64,000 bases of DNA. Origin: Ariolimax columbianus. Its lineage: Eukaryota; Mollusca; Gastropoda; Stylommatophora; Arionidae. Positions 44,220 through 54,245 of the stretch are shown here, in pieces; position 1 is the first letter of the stretch; every line of letters starts with the position of its first letter. A program made the translations under genes and the position numbers. Where the stretch lies: NCBI GenBank assembly GCA_036924085.1, contig JAVGWX010000013.1, positions 51,304,965 to 51,368,964 of the forward strand. The letters are read 5' to 3'. The notes beneath the pieces are model-generated. The model did not search any database. It worked only from the letters and a program-made list of their open reading frames with translations, and was not told the origin of the DNA.

Positions 44220-44460
44220 GATGGTAAGTTACCGCAGATGCTGTCTGACACCTAGTCTCAATGTCCCTGTCGATCATGCCGTCTGCCGAAAAAATACTGC
44301 CCAAATACTTGATCTCATGGGTTTGTTGAAGATCAATATTATTGACACTTATGTTGAGTTGTTCTACAGGTGTTCTACTGATCCCCAGAACTTCCGTTCG
44401 CTTCTCGTTAATGTGCATATTGTATTTAGCGCAGGTCGTCTCCGTACCTAACATACATTC
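44220..44460 (-). pseudogene. Antisense LINE RT thumb relic
   Basis: The minus strand reads YNMHINEKRTEVLGISRT, then IKYLGSIFSADGMIDRDIET and RCQTASAVTYHL. This is the stretch after the RT active site (INxxKTExMxIS, YLGSxFSxDG). It is the same family as 61255-61680, where ETRCQ...SVTYQL also occurs. The tRNA-like sequence abuts its 3' side. Confidence 0.75.
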
Positions 44461-44719
44461 AGGTACATATTTACAACTGGCGAAACAATGTCAGGAGGCG
44501 AGCTGGATTCGTAAACAGTCTGTTCTACACGAGAGATAAAACGCTGCCGATTCTGTCACTCAGCACTCTGGTAGGATGTGGCGGTCTAATAATTGCTCAA
44601 CAATGTGTATTGCTCACACACACGCACTAAACTAAGCAGACGAGGTGCACATCGATGGATGGGACATGGAACGTCTTATTTTGTCACTACTTTCACGCTT
44701 GATTGATTGAAAACATATA

Positions 44720-44930
44720 AATAGTTGACAGAACACATTTCTCGAAGTCATTTGAACCAACAGTTTTCAGGGTCAGTTGACATATCCCAGTTGACATAAC
44801 ACATTTCTCGAAGTCATTTGAACCAACAGTTTTCAGGTTCAGTTGACATATCCCAGTTGACATAACACATTTCTCGAAGTCATTTGAACCAACAGTTTTC
44901 AGAGTCAGTTGACATATCCCAGTTGTCAGA
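44720..44930. repeat. 66-bp tandem repeat, three units
   Basis: AGTTGACATAACACATTTCT, CGAAGTCATTTGAACCAACA, GTTTTCAGGTTCAGTTGACA and TATCCC, three times, nearly identical. Being a multiple of three, it gives a spurious 80-codon minus-strand frame. Confidence 0.92.
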
Positions 44931-44989
44931 AACATATCACAACCTATCTGTCTGTCGGTTGACGCAGCAAAGTTGTCTTAGAGGCTTCT

Positions 44990-45170
44990 CACAACACAGT
45001 TGTTTGAGTCAGCTGACACAATACAGTAATCAGGGTCAGCTAACACAACACAGTTCTCTGAGTCAGCTGACACAACACAGTTATCAGGGTCAGCTAATAC
45101 AACACAGTTGTCTGAGTCAGCTGACACAACACAGTTGTCTGAGTCAGCTGACACAACACAGTTTCCGAGA
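44990..45170. repeat. 27-bp tandem array, about six units
   Basis: CACAACACAGTTGTCTGAGT CAGCTGA in alternating types (TTGTCTGAG, TTATCAGGG). It lies next to the 66-bp array and shares CAGTTGACA/CAGCTGACA words, so the two may be related. Confidence 0.85.
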
Positions 45171-45174
45171 CATG

Positions 45175-45700
45175 TTGTCTTTTCCATTGCTGTTCTTCTC
45201 TATTATCGCTCTGGATTAATTATGGGGTACAATTATTGATCGACCCTTACACGAAGCTGGCGTCATTGTGTCATGTGATCTACTGTAATGGCGTTTGCTG
45301 CAATTTGGTTTACATTATTGCCATCGAGACCCATGATATTCGTCTTCTCCTTCCAGTGATGCTGTGAACATATTCTGTCCCCTTCAGAATATGGCCCAGC
45401 TAATCCCCGAAAAGATCAGCCTCAAAGCTCATTTCGTAGGCCAAGGCAATCTGACGAAAGTCTAGCCTTTTGCTATAACTAACTACAGTGGTAGAACGTA
45501 CGTGTCATGAGATGTTCCATAGTGGGTATTTACAAGAATGTATAGGCAGTCAGAAAGCGGTAACTGTCTATGTGAATAAGATGTTTGAGACCCGGTCTCG
45601 GCTGTCTCTGATGAAGGAGGAAGAGATCGCGTGCGATGGGGGACGTTCTCCTTCTCTCCGCCTTGCTTTCTTTACATACATGTGTCATATACTCAGCCAA
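45175..45700. other. Unassigned sequence
   Basis: No supported feature; the 111-codon frame at 45488-45823 runs into family C and has no domain that I recognise. Confidence 0.4.
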
Positions 45701-45702
45701 AG

Positions 45703-45850
45703 ACGGATGTGTCGGATCGAAAGGTGCAAAACACGGCAGTCAACCTGTAAACTAGCGACACAACGCATTCCGTTCTCCGGACTACATCCTGCTACTTGCA
45801 AAGCCTTGTTCGGGGCTTGGTAGCTGGAGATTGAGCACGAACGTACAAAA
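45703..45850 (+). repeat. Family C SINE-like repeat, 3' half
   Basis: ATGTGTCGGATCGAAAGGTG CAAA...GCAGTCAACCTGTAAAC, ACACAACGCATTCCGTTCTC and CGGGGCTTGGTAGCTGGAG. Ends at GAGCACGAACG without the GAA repeats. Confidence 0.75.
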
Positions 45851-46009
45851 GGAACAAGTCATATACTGACTAGGTAGACTTGGACGTATCGAAATGTGAT
45901 CTTTGGGTACTGTTAGCTGCGAACAGTTAATCTGCACTACCTATCAGACGGAAAGTCTTTCCACACAACGAACAACCACGATGAAGCAACATATGAAATC
46001 AAAGACAGA

Positions 46010-46282
46010 AAAATGGTCTACTTTTACTATAGCCAAGAACCGAAACAACAGGGGCTGGGAGATGGTCTACTTGTACTATAAGCAAGACACGAAACAGTAG
46101 AGACTGAGAAATGGTCTACGTTTATTATAACCAAAACTCGGAAGTATCAAAGACTGAGAAATGGTTTACTTTTACTGTAACCAAGAACCGAAACAGCAAA
46201 CGCTGAGAAATGATTTACTTTTACTATAACCAAAATTTGAAGAAACACAAACTGAGAAATTGTCTACTTTTACTGTAACCAT
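46010..46282. repeat. ~49-bp tandem array, about six diverged units
   Basis: GAGAAATGGTCTACTTTTAC, TATAACCAAGAACCGAAACA with a CAGAGACT-type link, period about 48-52. Confidence 0.8.
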
Positions 46283-46284
46283 GG

Positions 46285-46625
46285 GCAGAGGAGACTAACG
46301 TCTTATCAGACAAAACATACGGATTGAGCAATGTTAGTCAGGGTCAGACGAAATATACTGACCAAGACCGCCACCCCACTCCCACGCAGTTCTCAATGGA
46401 AACAGGCTGCTCTATGGCAGTTTGGCTAACAAGGTGGGGAGATCGATATGGTCCCCGTAATAGTGATCGATACACAAATTAAGCCAAGTATAGCACAACC
46501 GCTTAGATGACCGTATTCACTTTCATCAGCACGCTCGGGATATGACCGAAGCTAATGTAACGCCCTTTTCAAGGCGTACACAAAAGTGAACCTACTCATT
46601 GTAGGCATTCAGCAACAAATATACT
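46285..46625 (+). repeat. Family B SINE-like repeat
   Basis: GAGACTAACGTCTTATCAGA, AATGTTAGTCAGGGTCAGAC, GGTCCCCGTAATAGTGATCG, TTTCATCAGCACGCTCGGGA and GTAGGCATTCAGCAACAA. One to two head repeats only. Confidence 0.78.
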
Positions 46626-46659
46626 ATAACGAGGGTCGACTGTGAACTTTCTTTGCATT

Positions 46660-48222
46660 GAACTATTTAAGTACCAAATTAAGTCTAAATGGCAAATTCC
46701 TGCAGCCAAACGACAACCCAACCTATCTGGGAGTCACATTTGATCGGCGCATGACATGGAAAAGTCAGATTGAGAGAAACCGAATGAAAGCCAGAGAAAG
46801 AATGGCAATCATGAGGAAACTTGCTGGCACAAGCTGGGGAGCAGACGAAGGCATACTAAAGAAACTGTACACTGGAAGAGTGAGACCAGTTCTCGAATAT
46901 GGCATTGCGGCATGGACAACAGCAGCGAAGGCGAACTTCGATAAAGTTAGCAAACTTCAAAACCAAGCCATGAGAATTATAACAGGTGGCATGAAGTCAA
47001 CGCCAATTGTAGAACTTGAAAAGATTACAAAACTGCAATCCATGACCGATAGAAGAGACTGCAGAGCCCAGCTGCAGTCAGAGAAGCTCCGAAGACTGAC
47101 CGACCATCCAATGCATCAGAGACTAAACAATTTGGGAAATGGGGAAACTAAAACGGAGAAACTTTGCAGAAATAGCCAAAGCAAAGATGCACGAAGATCC
47201 CATAAACGCACTAACAACACCAAAACCCATCACTACTGTACGAAAACCTACTTGGAGGCAGGATATATTTCCAGAGGTGGTAGAAAATATACCAGGTATT
47301 GCAAACAAAAACTGCCAGACTGAAAAAGAAAGGAGAGATACTACCCTAAGCTTCATAACGAAAAGCTACCCAAGCATGGACTGGACCCATGCATACACCG
47401 ACGGTTCTGAAACAAACACAACACAGAACGGAGGGGCAGGAGCATACCTGAACCTACCAAATGGCAGACAAATAACACTGTCATTCGCTACTGCTAAGTA
47501 CACAAGCAATTTCAGAGCGGAGGCAGAGGCACTGAGGGCGGCAGTGGAAGAAATGGTGACACACAGTGAACATGAAAGCCATATAGTCCTGCTGACAGAT
47601 GCTCTCGCCGTAGTCACAGCGCTAAAAAGCCAGAAAAACACTGAGCTTAATGACTTAAGAGCAGCACTCTGCAAACTGTGCCAGCAGTCCGCACCAAAAA
47701 GGGTAGTGGTACAGTGGCTGCCATCACGCTGCAACATCCAAGGCAACGAGGAGGCAGACAGACTGGCAAAAGAAGGTGCAAGACTACCACAAACAGATAC
47801 CAGTATGACGTACGAAGAGTCAAAACGGCTTATCAAAGCCAGATACATGACCAAATGGGAAACCGAACATACTGGTTACACCAAAAACGATGCCTGTTAC
47901 CAGTTGAACCGAAGAGAGCAGGTCGTTGTCTTCAGACTTCGCACTGGCTACAATAGACTGAGGTACCACCTATTCAACAAATTGAAGATAGGGTGTACCG
48001 ACGAATGCCCGTGCGATACTGGTAAAATGACCGCTGAATATCTGCTGCAGAACTGCCCGACATACGAAAATCAGAGAGAGCAGATGTGGCCATCACCAGT
48101 GGAACTGCAAAACAAGCTCTATGGCAGTGGCGACAGCCTCAGGATGACCGCCGCTTTTTTCGAAAAAAATAATGGTTACTGTCTGACTGCGTACGCAGAA
48201 GAAGAAGAAGAAGAACTATTTA
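46660..48222 (+). mobile_element. 18S-headed-LINE family, copy 3, 5'-truncated
   Basis: The insert 46670-48212 has GAACTATTTA on both sides (46660-46669 and 48213-48222), a ~10-bp target duplication. It starts at STKLSLNGK, corresponding to about residue 800 of the intact frame, and ends in (AGA)n. Very close to the 34.5-38.5 kb element in sequence, so it is the same subfamily and recent, but carries none of the 18S leader. Confidence 0.92.
46670..48212 (+). pseudogene. I-like LINE RT thumb and RNase H, frameshifted
   Basis: Two overlapping frames (46658-47323 and 47139-48230) cover one protein. An extra G in GGAAATGGGGAAAC near 47140-47147 shifts the frame relative to the intact copy's GGAACTGGAAAAC. 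A second indel in an A-run near 48168 abolishes the normal stop, so translation would run through the (GAA)n tail as glutamates and into flanking DNA. RNase H AYTDGS, FRAEAEAL and NEEADRLA are kept, but PSHCNIQG is PSRCNIQG, losing a conserved His. No endonuclease. Dead. Confidence 0.92.
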
Positions 48223-48230
48223 GAAAATAA

Positions 48231-48890
48231 ACGCTCATAATTCAATCAATAATCTGACAACGAACGATTGTCAAGATGTATTCAGTTATGCTGTGCTGTC
48301 ATCAAAGGCTCGCTAGTCTGTAAGAACCGTCATAAGCAGATCACCTCCAACCATAGTAGCTGCATACCGAAGCCAGCAGCCCTTCCCTTGTCTCCTGCTC
48401 GGACAACGTTTTCCAGAGAGATTGTGCTCTCTTTGAACCAACGACGTTCCAGGCCAGAACTTTACTATTTTTGCTCGCGTTCTCTCTTATCCCTCCCTCC
48501 CACTCTATTGCTCTCAAACGTACTCCCTCCATCCCTCTATCTCATCTTCTCATAACTCACTAACTCTCACTGCTGTGTGCGAATCTGATTCCTGTTTTAC
48601 CAGCCCACCCTCCTCAACTGCTTGTTTGCCAGATCCATATTTTACGACTTTTAACGGCTAAAACAACTATCCACGTTTTTGTTAATTTCTCAGATGTGTT
48701 ATCGATGGTCAGATACCGTAATATGTTATACTCATCGTCTATATTGCTGTCTAGTTGAAACAGGGCACAACCTAAGAGAGCAGCATTAGGGAAACTAAAC
48801 TTGGGCTGGATTAAAACCTGCAACGGAACACGCTAATTGGAAATTAACAAGTAAAACAACTTTTAAAGAATTGCGAAAATGTAATCCAGG
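48231..48890. other. Unassigned sequence
   Basis: No supported feature; includes a CT-rich tract near 48480-48545. Confidence 0.5.
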
Positions 48891-48892
48891 TC

Positions 48893-49225
48893 GATAGAAC
48901 GGTGGAGTCAGCTGGACTAGAACGGTGGAGTCAGCTGGTCTAGAACGGTGGAGTCACTGGACTAGAACGGTTGAATCAGCTGGTCTAGAACGGTGGAGTC
49001 AGCTGGACTAGAACGGTGGAGTCAGCTGGTCTAGAACGGTGGAGTCAGCTGGACTAGAACGGTGGAGTCAGCTGGTCTAGAACGGTGGAGTCAGCTGGTC
49101 TAGAACGGTGGAGTCAGCTGAAGTGCCAAGAATGGTGGAGTCAGTTTGAGTCTTCAGAATGGGGGAGTCAGCTGGAATCTCAACAAGGGGAGAGTCAGCT
49201 GGTGTGTCTAGAACAGGTGAGTCAG
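48893..49225. repeat. 23-bp minisatellite, about ten good and four diverged units
   Basis: The unit TCTAGAACGGTGGAGTCAGC TGG alternates GGTC and GGAC before TAGAAC, hinting at a 46-bp dimer. The right end decays (AGAATGGTGGAGTCAGTTTG, AGAATGGGGGAGTCAGCTGG). Confidence 0.93.
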
Positions 49226-49446
49226 AACTCCGAAAGACAATTTAAAAGAAGAATCACTGTTAAAACACCAGCTGTACCTCTTTCTTCAAAAAGGGGGTAT
49301 CAGATGGTATAGTTCATTAAGCCAAATTTGTAGACGGTTTGCAAGTGATCTTTCAGAATTCACGTGAATGAGAAACATGATTGTCTTTAGGTATAACGTT
49401 TGTTCTTCTCATTGAATTGTTAGGTTGTGCCTTCATCAACTTCGCG

Positions 49447-51350
49447 TAAATGTAAGTAGCATGTCCTTTGTAGAACTTCTTTGAAATTTAAGTAGCATGT
49501 CCTTTGTAGAACTTCTTTGAAATTTAAGTAGCATGTCCTTTGTAGAACTTCTTTGAAATTTAAGTAGCATGTCCTTTGTAGAACTTCTTTGAAATTTAAG
49601 TAGCATGTCCTTTGTAGAACTTCTTTGAAATTTAAGTAGCATGTCCTTTGTAGAACTTCCTTGAAATTTAAGTAGCATGTCCTTTGTAGAACGTCTTTGA
49701 AATTTAAGTAGCATGTCCTTTGTAGAACTTCTTTGAGATTTAAGTAGCATGTCCTTTGTAGAACTTCTTTAAAATTTAAGTAGCATGTCCTTTGTAGAAC
49801 TTCTTTGAGATTTAAGTAGCATGTCCTTTGTAGAACTTCTTTGAAATTTAAGTAGCATGTCCTTTGTAGAACTTCCTTGAAATTTAAGTAGCATGTCCTT
49901 TGTAGAACTTCTTTGAAATTTAAGTAGCATGTCCTTTGTAGAACTTCCTTGAAATTTAAGTAGCATGTCCTTTGAAGAACTTCTTTGAAATTTAAGTAGC
50001 ATGTCCTTTGTAGAACTTCCTTGAAATTTAAGTAGCATGTCCTTTGTAGAACTTCTTTGAAATTTAAGTAGCATGTCCTTTGTAGAACTTCCTTGAAATT
50101 TAAGTAGCATGTCCTTTGTAGAACTTCCTTGAAATGTAAGTAGCATGTCCTTTGTATAACTTCTTTGAAATGTAAGTAGCATGTCCTTTGTATAACTTCC
50201 TTGAAATGTAAGTAGCATGTCCTTTGTAGATTTTCCTTGAAATTTAAGTAGCATGTCCTTTGTATAACTTCCTTGAAATGTAAGTAGCATGTCCTTTGTA
50301 TAACTTCCTTGAAATGTAAGTAGCATGTCCTTTGTATAACTTCCTTGAAATTAAAGTAGCATGTCCTTTGTAGAACTTCCTTGAAATTTAAGTAGCATGT
50401 CCTCTGTAGAACTTCCTTGAAATGTAAGTAGCATGTCCTTTGTATAACTTCCTTGAAATGTAAGTAGCATGTCCTTTGTAGAACTTCCTTGAAATTTAAG
50501 TAGCGTGTCCTTTGTATAACTTCCTTGAAATGTAAGTAGCATGTCCTTTGTATAACTTCCTTGAAATTTAAGTAGCATGTCCTTTGTAGAACTTCCTTGA
50601 AATTTAAGTAGCATGTCCTTTGTATAACTTCCTTGAAATGTAAGTAGCATGTCCTTTGTATAACTTCCTTGAAATGTAAGTAGCACGTCCTTTGTATAAC
50701 TTCCTTGAAATTTAAGTAGCATGTCCTTTGTAGAACTTCCTTGAAATTTAAGTAGCATGTCCTTTGTAGAACTTCCTTGAAATGTAAGTAGCATGTCCTT
50801 TGTATAACGTCCTTGAAATTTAAGTAGCATGTCCTTTGTAGAACGTCCTTGAAATTAAAGTAGCATGTCATTTGTAGAACTTCCTTGACATGTAAGTAGC
50901 ATGTCCTTTGTATAACTTCCTTGAAATGTAAGTAGCATGTCCTTTGTATAACTTCCTTGAAATTTAAGTAGCATGTCCTTTGTAGAACTTCCTTGAAATT
51001 TAAGTAGCATGTCCTTTGTATAACTTCCTTGAAATGTAAGTAGCATGTCCTTTGTAGAACTTCCTTGAAATGTAAGTAGCATGTCCTTTGTAGAACTTCC
51101 TTGAAATTTAAGTAGCATGTCCTTTGTAGAACTTCCTTGAAATTAAAGTAGCATGTCTTTTGTAGAACTTCCTTGACATGTAAGTAGCGTGTCCTTTGTA
51201 GAAGTTCCTTGAATTTAAAGTAGCATGTCCTTTGTAGAACTTCCTTGAATTGTAAGTAGCATGTCCTTTGAAGAACTTCGCGTAAATTTAAGTAGCGTGT
51301 CCTTTGAAGAACTTCGCGTAAATTTAAGTAGCATGTCCTTTTCAGAATTT
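49447..51350. repeat. 36-bp satellite array, about 52 copies
   Basis: The unit GTAGCATGTCCTTTGTAGAA plus CTTCCTTGAAATTTAA is 36 bp. Variable sites fall in blocks: left third CTTCTTTGAAATTTAA, centre CTTCCTTGAAATGTAA, and GTATAAC versus GTAGAAC. The right margin is diverged (CTTCGCGTAAATTTAA, also seen at the far left edge near 49440). A 483-codon minus-strand frame (12-residue repeat TCYLNFKEVLQR) and other frames stay open because 36 is a multiple of three. I treat it as non-coding. Confidence 0.96.
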
Positions 51351-51725
51351 TGCTTCATACAACGACCTACCTATTTGGCTGTTATTTCTCGGAAGATTGT
51401 CATTATTTTCCGTACGTGGTGGAGCAATCGGACAAAACAACACACGCTTGTGTCTGCCAAATTGAATGCAGTGGAATTCGAACTTGGGATTGCAAAACGG
51501 ACGTTTGATCTCTAGAAGAAGCCGCCCCACCAGTTTTACATATGTCATTCATTTCCTTTGGCTTTCTTTTCGATCATTCATTCATCATCATCAGGTGCCA
51601 TGTCGGTTGACGCTGGTGGTCATGGAACCACACCCGCTTCTATCACGTGCGTCGCATACCAACGTTGGTGTTGATTGTCGCCCGTACCATTCTTTTGAGC
51701 TGTTCCGCATTATTCTCTCTCGGCC
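51351..51725. other. Unassigned sequence
   Basis: No supported feature. Confidence 0.5.
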
Positions 51726-51727
51726 TT

Positions 51728-51897
51728 CTTCCGTCTCTCTTTCGCGCTGTCGCAGCGTGTTCCAAACCGCATCTTCTCATAACATGTCCAAAACAGGGTG
51801 ACTGCCTTGTTCTGATGCTTGCAATCAGTCATTTTTGGGCATGTTACAAGAATATGCGATTCGGAGCACGATGTGACAACGGAAAGATAGCAGGAAA
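51728..51897. repeat. Imperfect foldback, arms ~75 bp
   Basis: The left arm reads CTCTCTTTCGCGCTGTCGCA, AACCGCATCTTCTCATAACA and TGTCCAAAA. The right arm reads TTTTTGGGCATGTT, ACAAGAATATGCGATTCGGA and GCACGATGTGACAACGG. They are imperfect reverse complements around a short loop, a MITE-like or transcribed-hairpin shape. Confidence 0.6.
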
Positions 51898-52022
51898 CAG
51901 AGACAGAGGAAGACAGAGAGAACATATGTTGGTCACCTGAGAAAATGGCACAGGCGACAATCAACAACAGAGGTTGTAAACAACACACTTGATAGAAGCA
52001 GATTGATGCCCATACTGGATGA

Positions 52023-52052
52023 TTATATATATATATATATCATCATCATCAT
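52023..52052. repeat. (AT)n and (ATC)n microsatellites
   Basis: A short TATATATAT run followed by ATCATCATCATC at the left edge of the 48-bp array. A second AT run flanks the LINE relic at 52603-52627. Confidence 0.85.
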
Positions 52053-52063
52053 ATAGTCCTTTT

Positions 52064-52500
52064 CAGAACGTCGCTCTCACAGAACGTCGATCTGTAAGAT
52101 TCGATCTCTAGCCAGAACGTCGCTCTCACAACAGCCGATCTGTAGGACTCGATCTCTGGCCAGAACGTCGCTCTCACAACAGCCGATCTGTAAGACTCGA
52201 TCTCTAGCCAGAACGTCGCTCTCACAACAGCCGATCTGTAAGACTCGATCTCTAGCCAGAACGTCGCTCTCACAACAGCCGATCTGAAAGACTCGATCTC
52301 TAGCCAGAACGTCGCTCTCACAACAGCCGATCTGTAAGACTCGATCTCTAGCCAGAACGTCGCTCTCACAACAGCCGATCTGTAATACTCGATCTCTAGC
52401 CAGAACGTCGCTCTCACAACAGCCGATCTGTAAGACTCGATCTCTATCCAGAACGTCGCTCTCACAACAGCCGATCTGTAAGACTCTCGATCTCTGGCCA
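52064..52500. repeat. 48-bp array made from LINE C-terminal codons
   Basis: About nine units of CAGAACGTCGCTCTCACAAC, AGCCGATCTGTAAGACTCGA and TCTCTAGC. On the minus strand each encodes SYRSAVVRATFWLEIE, a repeat of the LINE end motif found once in normal register at 52480-52600. Confidence 0.92.
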
Positions 52501-52605
52501 GAATGCCCGCCTCCGTCGCTGCCATCTTCAGGACCTCCGTGATGTCTTGTGTCCATCTGCTTCTCGATCTGCCTCTGCCCCGCCTTTCAGGAACCATACC
52601 CTCAT
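52480..52605 (-). pseudogene. LINE C-terminal relic
   Basis: The minus strand reads GMVPERRGRGRSRSRWTQDI then TEVLKMAATEAGILARDRES and YRSAVVRAT. This is the usual end of RTE/jockey-like LINE proteins (GxxxGxRxRGRPxxRWxDDI...AxDRxxWRxxVxxAT). Only about 45 codons remain, and the final 16 have been amplified into the adjacent array. Confidence 0.85.
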
Positions 52606-52629
52606 ATATATATATATACATATATATGT

Positions 52630-53080
52630 TCCTTCTAATGTCGTTAATCAACAGGACATTGCTGCAAGAAAACCTTCCCTGTTCTGAAGATTGTTATCAA
52701 CTGTCTTCTAAACTGCATCTTTCGCTGGACATACAACCTTTTAGGCACTTCTTTTTAACACATATTTCGCAAAAATATCGACACATTCTTTGACTGTCGT
52801 ATACGCTAGCGAATATGTTCTGAAGGATGTTGATTGTAAACAAAACACGATAGCGTTTAGCAGAATTAGATAACTCGCATTAGCTTCACCAGTTTTAGGA
52901 AGAAGAATATTGGAAGTCTTCTGCAAATAGTCACAATGTAAAAGAATTTGTTAGAGAACTTCTCAGAGTGAAAAACTAACAGTTAACAATTCAAAATAAG
53001 TAATGTTAATACTTTTAGCATTTTCGATGTGATGAACAAATATATATTGATCTTGAACATAATTTTGATAAAAAAGAAGA
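52630..53080. other. Unassigned AT-rich sequence
   Basis: No supported feature. Confidence 0.5.
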
Positions 53081-53084
53081 ATAC

Positions 53085-53342
53085 TCCGTCGTCTCCTTCT
53101 TCTTCTTATTTTTCTTCTTCTTCGTTTTCTTCTTCTTCTTTTTTTTTTCCTATCGTCTTCTCAGTCCTGTTTTCTTCTTCATTTTCTTGTTTCTTTTTCT
53201 TCTTCTTCTTTATTTTCTACTTCTTCTTCTTTTCTTCTACTTCTTCTACTTGATCTTTTTCTTCTTCATCTACTTCTTCTACTACTACTACTTCTTCTTC
53301 TTCATATTTTTCTTCTTCTTCTTCCTCTACTTCTTCATACGC
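53085..53342. repeat. (TTC)n-rich pyrimidine tract
   Basis: About 255 bp of TTC with CTAC/TTTT interruptions. It may be the expanded (GAA)n tail of an antisense I-like insertion, since an antisense I-like relic starts about 60 bp to the right. Confidence 0.9.
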
Positions 53343-53404
53343 TTTCAGATGTCAGTTGAATACATACAAGGAGATAACTAGTCAGTCTAATTCGACTAAC
53401 ACCT

Positions 53405-53735
53405 TCCAAGAGCCTGTCCAGGATCGGCACAGGTAATGCCCCCAGATACCCTCTCTGGTCCTCGTACGCTGGACAACTCTGTAACAGAATCCCAGCAGTC
53501 ACTTTGTCAGCACCGCAGAAATACCCACCTGCATATCCTGTTCCTAGTTTGTTGAACAGGTGTCATGCCAGTCTGTTGCGGCCTGTCCAAATGTAACCAC
53601 ATCCGCACCTTTGCCGTACTGGTAATGGCGTCTATTGGTTTTCTGGCCTGTGTGCTACGTGTCCCAAACGCTACCAGATCCACATCTGGTAAATATCTGG
53701 ACCTCTTTACAAGCCATATACATATCATGTTTCCT
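53405..53735 (-). pseudogene. Antisense I-like LINE C-terminal relic
   Basis: The minus strand gives VTAGILLQSCPAYEDQRGYL-like codons (knuckle, HLLQNCPTYEDQR), then CGADKV, NKLGTGYAGGYF and LVKRSRYLP. These correspond to the tail of the I-like protein, in several frames. More diverged than 54811-55013. Confidence 0.7.
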
Positions 53736-53854
53736 GGTGAAGTAGCTCCCCCCTCTCACTTCAGCGTCCCCCCTCACCCACACCAGCTCCCACCCCGCCC
53801 CTTCAATTGTCAAATTATTGCAGTGAGAGAACGCACCACTTTCCACTCACTTAG

Positions 53855-53925
53855 TTTAACTTTACTTAACGTCTTTATACTGGTTTAGATGACTCTGCAG
53901 AGTCTGTATGCAACCGATGTGCGAG
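53855..53925 (-). mobile_element. CR1-like LINE extreme 3' end, antisense
   Basis: The reverse complement of TTTACTTAACGTCTTTATAC and TGGTTTAGATGACTCTGCAG matches CTGCAGAGTC, CTAAACCAGTATAAAG and the end of the copies at 11 and 41.1 kb. It is fused directly to antisense family A. Confidence 0.75.
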
Positions 53926-54005
53926 TCTATCTTAATAGACTCAAACACTAGGGCTAAGTAGACCTGCAGCCAGTTAGGCGCCATATATAGCTGCTCTTAA
54001 CAAAC
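53926..54005 (-). repeat. Family A SINE-like fragment, antisense
   Basis: TAATAGACTCAAACACTAGG, GTAGACCTGCAGCC and GGCGCCATATAT are the reverse of family A (CTAGTGTTTGAGTTTATTAA, GGCTGCGGGTCTAC). Confidence 0.7.
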
Positions 54006-54047
54006 CTCTTTGGGAAAGGAACAAATAACTTGGGTAGAATTGTAGCT

Positions 54048-54168
54048 TGGGATCAAGATGCTGAGCAGCAATGAGCTGCAGTGGACAGCGACCCATAGCT
54101 GACTGCTAGCGTCAGTGCCAGCGAACCAGAGCTGCAAAGACCCTTCTACGCCTCCACGAGGTGGTCCT
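54048..54168 (+). repeat. Family C SINE-like repeat, 5' part
   Basis: GCTGAGCAGCAATGAGCTGC, AGCGACCCATAGCTGACTGC and CCTCCACGAGGTGGTCCTGG. Truncated at the right by a ~25-bp array. Confidence 0.78.
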
Positions 54169-54169
54169 G

Positions 54170-54245
54170 GATATATCTCTCTGTTCTAGAGCTGTTATAT
54201 CTCTCTGTTCAAGCGCTGTTATATCTCTCTGTTCTAACTACCCAA
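54170..54245. repeat. 25-bp tandem repeat, three units
   Basis: TATATCTCTCTGTTCTAGAG CTGT repeated three times with small changes. Confidence 0.82.

Noticed and set aside
49447..51350. CRISPR-like array with 36-bp repeats
   Set aside because: Units follow each other directly with no unique spacers, and the genome is eukaryotic.
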